DNA from: Prunella strophiata
Taxonomy: Eukaryota > Chordata > Aves > Passeriformes > Prunellidae
Length of the DNA: 64,000 nucleotides
NCBI GenBank assembly: GCA_036583965.1
Contig: JAZBQD010000014.1
Coordinates: 67,548,395-67,612,394 of the forward strand
Direction: 5' to 3'
Below, in pieces: positions 61,013-64,000 of this stretch (its first letter is position 1; every line of letters starts with the position of its first letter). The position numbers were made by a program, and so were the translations under genes. The notes below the pieces were generated by a model, which saw only the letters and a program-made list of their open reading frames with translations, made no database searches and was not told the DNA's origin.

Positions 61013-62214
61013 TGGGAATAAGAAATATTGTGATATGTAGGAGTAGTGAGGGTTTGTAAAGGAGAAATGCTCTTTTTTTTTTAGGTCTAGATACCCAAAT
61101 TCCAAATGTCACCTTGGTACTGAGACTCAGGGACGTGGTATTGAAGCTGACATCCCCACTTGGCTCCTCAAAGACATCATGCTTTAGGTTGAAATCCTGT
61201 GTGGTTTTGGTAAATCTCATAATTGATTAGCAATTCCCAGCAATTTCCAGCCTCTTTTTCCCTTCTTCAAAACTTTGCCACTGTGAAAGTCAGCCTGAGT
61301 TTGCCTTCCAACAAGATGCAGTGCTGGGGCAGTGGCATCCTGAGGAGCTGAATGATCCTTGCAACAGGACTGGGAACCTCCAAGAACCCATGGGAGGTAA
61401 GAATTAATATATTTGCTCCAAGGTAAACCATGGAGAATCATCCTGAAGAGTTTAGTTTCATGGATAAAATGAATCTTTTTTCATTGTCTGTCTTTACACT
61501 TCATATATATATATATATATACAATATATATTTTATATAGTTTTTAATTATATATAAGATTTTATGCCATAGAGCAAGAATTAAAAGATGTTGAGTGAGG
61601 GGCTAAAGAGGGTCTTCCTGCCTTCTCCTTGACTATTTTATTTTAGACATATTTTAGCCTCTGATTTTTGGATGACAGCTCTACTCTTAAGGATAAAAAA
61701 CTCCAAAGGGAAAAAAAAAAAACAGACCAAACCCTTGCAGTTTTAATTGCCAACAAGTTTGCCCTAAACCAGAGGAAATCGAGGCTTTTGGAGCTATTCT
61801 AACAATATTAAATTTAAACTCCAGCTCACTGAAGAATTTGATACAGCTGATTGGTTGCTGACTGTTCTTGCTAAGCTTATTAGCCAATAAAACAATCAAA
61901 ATCTTATACTGAAACAAGCATGAGCAAACTTATCTCTTCCCAATATCCTGGGATGGGATAGATTCACATCCTCACATGTAAATGTACCTTAATAAATAGA
62001 AGACTGAATATTTTATTATCAAATTTTTGTGGGAAATCTTAATTTTCTTTTGCAATTCAGTTTTTGTGACCACCTCCATGTAAAAATAAAAACTCACAAA
62101 ACCCTCAAGAGCTAGAAAGTTTTAGTGTTGTCCAAAACAAAATAAATATGAAGTTAAATGAAATAAAAGATGAAATGAATTAGTATAAAAATAGAAAGTA
62201 AAAAACTAAGTGGA
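61013..62214. other. Unique AT-rich DNA with small simple repeats
   Basis: A T-run at 61071-61081, an AT-dinucleotide run of nine units at 61503-61520 in a longer AT-rich patch to about 61558, and an A-run at about 61711-61722. No gene seen. Confidence 0.55.
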
Positions 62215-62340
62215 AATAAAATAAAATAAAATAAAATAAAATAAAATAAAATAAAATAAAATAAAATAAAATAAAATAAAATAAAATAAAATAAAATAAA
62301 ATAAATAAAATAAAATAAAATAAAATAAAATAAATAAAAT
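62215..62340. repeat. AAAAT pentanucleotide microsatellite, about 25 units
   Basis: AAAAT repeats for 126 bp with two shortened AAAT units near 62303 and 62333. On the minus strand it yields the Phe-Ile-Leu-Phe-Tyr repeating frame, which is not a protein. Same motif as the array at 18893. Confidence 0.97.
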
Positions 62341-63075
62341 ATTCCTGGTAAGTAGAAAGTGGGAGGGAGAGGAAGAGATTTGGCTTTGCAGCAAAGCTGC
62401 TTGCCTGAAGATGTAAGAGCATTTTCCCAGTGAGCTCAGCATTCAAAGCCAGGCAGCCAGAACACGCTTCACAAGAGAGAACCTCCTGTGAACTCCTCAC
62501 CTTTGTAAGGTAAGTCAGTGTTCACAAGGAAATACCCCACCACACCATTCCCTTTGATGTTTTCACTCTGCAGAAGGGAAGGGTGGTCTTTTTAAAGAAT
62601 TCACAATAGAGAGAGAAGGGGAAGAGGAAGCCCTTTGAAGAGAGCAGAGAGCCTCCTCTCGTTTTGCTGCAGACTACAAGCCACCCCTTTTCCTTTGTGC
62701 CTTGCACAAAAGAGGGTTTGCAAGCCCACTTCCCCCTCAACCAGACACAATTTCTGTGAGTACCATACCGAGGGGAGGTGGCTTTCCAACACACAGAACA
62801 CAGAGAGGGGAAGGAACTGTATGGCTTCACACGTCAACCATAAAACAAACCTCTTGAAAAGCTTCTGTGTAAAGTTGTAAGGCCTGGTGGGTCTTCCTGC
62901 GTCTTCAGGATGAGCTGCAAGAACACACTCACCATCCACAGGCAAAGGTCTCAAGAAATCCTGTCTCCCTGTGCTCTTTCTTGTGTCAGGATAGAGTTTA
63001 TACTCCAGTCTTGATAATGTCAGGGACCTAAAACCACTTAAAGGCATAAAAACCATTCCATGAGAATGCAAATAG
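62341..63075. other. Unique non-coding DNA
   Basis: A 156-codon minus-strand frame spans 62601-63071. It has no recognisable domain, and antisense and alternative-phase frames overlap it. At 62507-62517 'tttgtaaggtaagtcagtg' contains a good donor consensus on the plus strand, without a supported exon in front of it. Confidence 0.4.
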
Positions 63076-63885
63076 AGGGAAGACCAGGGAACTGCAAACT
63101 GGTCAGTCTCACCTCAGGCCCTGGAAGGGTCTGGGAGCATGTCCTCTTGGTGTCCACTTCCATCTCTTGGTGTCCACTTCCACTCTACTGAAAGACCAGA
63201 AGCAATCATAACAGTTTACAAGGATTTTTCTTGGGCAAATCATTGTTAACCAACCTGATTGCCTTCTGTAATTAATTGACTGGCTGTAGGAGCCAGGGAG
63301 GAGCAGCAGATACTACATATCTGTAATATATAAGGGTTTTGTCACACACAGCATTATCATTAGGAAGCTGGAGAAGGAATAAACTACCAAACAAGTGGAA
63401 AATTGGCCTGATATTGAGTACAAATGGTTGTCAAATGCAGCTCCATGTCCATTTAACACCTGGTAATAAGCATATTACAAGTCACTGATAAACTGAACAA
63501 GTAGATCTTCATGCCAGACAGGTTTTAAAGACTTGAAGACCAGGGCAGCTTTCATGAAGTACAGAAAATATAGTATAATTTCTGCAACTGGGTTGGAATA
63601 ACCCTGTGAACCAGTAGAGGCAGGCTACAGGCTAAATAACAGCCCAGCTTCAAAGAGGACACCAAACTGAATGTGAAACAATGAATATTACAAACCTTTT
63701 GCTGTGTTACATTAGGAGGAGTGTGACCAGCAGGTTACAGCCCAGCAGGGCTGGGAAATCTCCATCCTTGGAGGTTTTCACGACTCATCTGGATAAATCC
63801 ATGGTTGGCCTACTTTGGTGATTGGAAATGTGTCATCTCCAGGATGGAGGTTGGACTGCTGAGCTCCAGGAATCCCCTCCAAACA
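63076..63885 (+). mobile_element. Decayed CR1 with reverse-transcriptase remnants
   Basis: This is the only CR1 in the window reaching into the polymerase domain. At 63090-63145 the plus strand reads NCKLVSLTSGPGRVWEHVL, matching the CR1 RT segment 'NYRPVSLTS..'. At 63222-63269 it reads GFFLGKSLLTNLIAFC, matching 'GFRKGKSCLTNLIAFYD'. Later blocks follow in CR1 order: 'tttctgcaactgggttggaa', 'aggaggagtgtgaccagcag', 'aatctccatccttggaggtt' and 'tggaggttggactgctgagc'. From RT to 3' end a full copy would need about 1.8 kb, so about 1 kb has been lost in internal deletions. Frameshifts and stops (for example TAA where the 'KAFD' motif is expected) show it is dead. A 20-bp tandem duplication sits at 63144-63183. 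Confidence 0.85.
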
Positions 63886-64000
63886 GCTCTTCCATGGTCC
63901 CTGAATGTACACCACAAATAATGCATTATCAGTGAGGAATTTGGATCACTTTGTGTTCCACTGCAAGAAAACTCAGCAAACTCTACACGGACCAACTTGC

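Noticed and set aside
60756..61220. 154-codon minus-strand frame
   Set aside because: It passes through a CR1 fragment and a T-run and matches no known protein family.
62507..62517. Splice-donor-like GTAAGT
   Set aside because: A consensus donor alone is common by chance; no open frame or acceptor defines an exon before it.
62601..63071. 156-codon minus-strand frame
   Set aside because: No recognisable domain, overlapping frames in other phases, no supporting promoter or splice sites; chance is likely in a locally less AT-rich stretch.
1..64000. Prokaryotic or phage systems, CRISPR arrays, tRNA or rRNA genes
   Set aside because: Avian CR1 content, base composition and absence of long frames exclude a bacterial origin; no direct-repeat/spacer structure, tRNA B-box ('ggttcgaatcc' type) or rRNA sequence was seen.

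Overview
The window reads as vertebrate nuclear DNA from a bird. It is AT-rich and CpG-poor and holds no long open reading frame with a recognisable domain. At least sixteen fragments resemble CR1, the LINE family dominant in avian and reptile genomes; many end in the diagnostic CR1 3' end (a 'ttccaacc..aacc' block followed by degenerate 8-bp repeats of the 'attctgtg/attctatg' type). One roughly 546-bp element matches, from memory, an LTR common in many birds. Lineage below 'bird' cannot be fixed from the sequence; a neoavian is my inference from the LTR.

No operons, CRISPR arrays, rRNAs or tRNAs were seen. The open frames are short and most look like chance or repeat-derived: poly-Phe from A-tracts, Lys/Glu repeats from a GAAAAA array, CR1-derived frames. 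Two stretches look more like exons: a 205-bp candidate on the minus strand (4189-4393) with acceptor, donor and compatible phase, and a weaker terminal-exon candidate on the plus strand (23236-23384). Neither protein is recognised. The window is best described as intergenic DNA or a large intron, possibly with a few developmental-type enhancers.

Layout. 1-8000: unique AT-rich DNA, two minus-strand CR1s, the candidate exon and a CR1 tail grown into an ATGATAT repeat. 8000-17000: an ancient MIR-like SINE in each orientation, a run of 47 A, minus-strand CR1 pieces. 17000-28100: an AAAAT array, a GATA x12 array, a CA array, a plus-strand CR1, and one of the two longest CR1 pieces (27524-28035, minus). 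28100-36200: an exact 188-bp block duplicated in tandem (period 297 bp) with CAACAAC-interrupted poly-A between the copies, then two CR1 tails and a 163-bp uninterrupted GAAAAA array. 36200-50500: quiet, with a 383-bp plus-strand CR1, the LTR at 43853-44398 and several stretches resembling conserved non-coding elements. 50500-64000: further CR1 fragments, a 126-bp AAAAT array, and a decayed CR1 at the right end keeping reverse-transcriptase remnants.

There is no pathway or gene cluster to integrate. The most useful leads are the candidate exon at 4189-4393, the exact tandem duplication at 30048-30532, the non-coding stretches at 32110-32530, 37020-37740 and 47560-47760, and the LTR. All family assignments were made by eye from remembered consensus patterns; no alignment was run.
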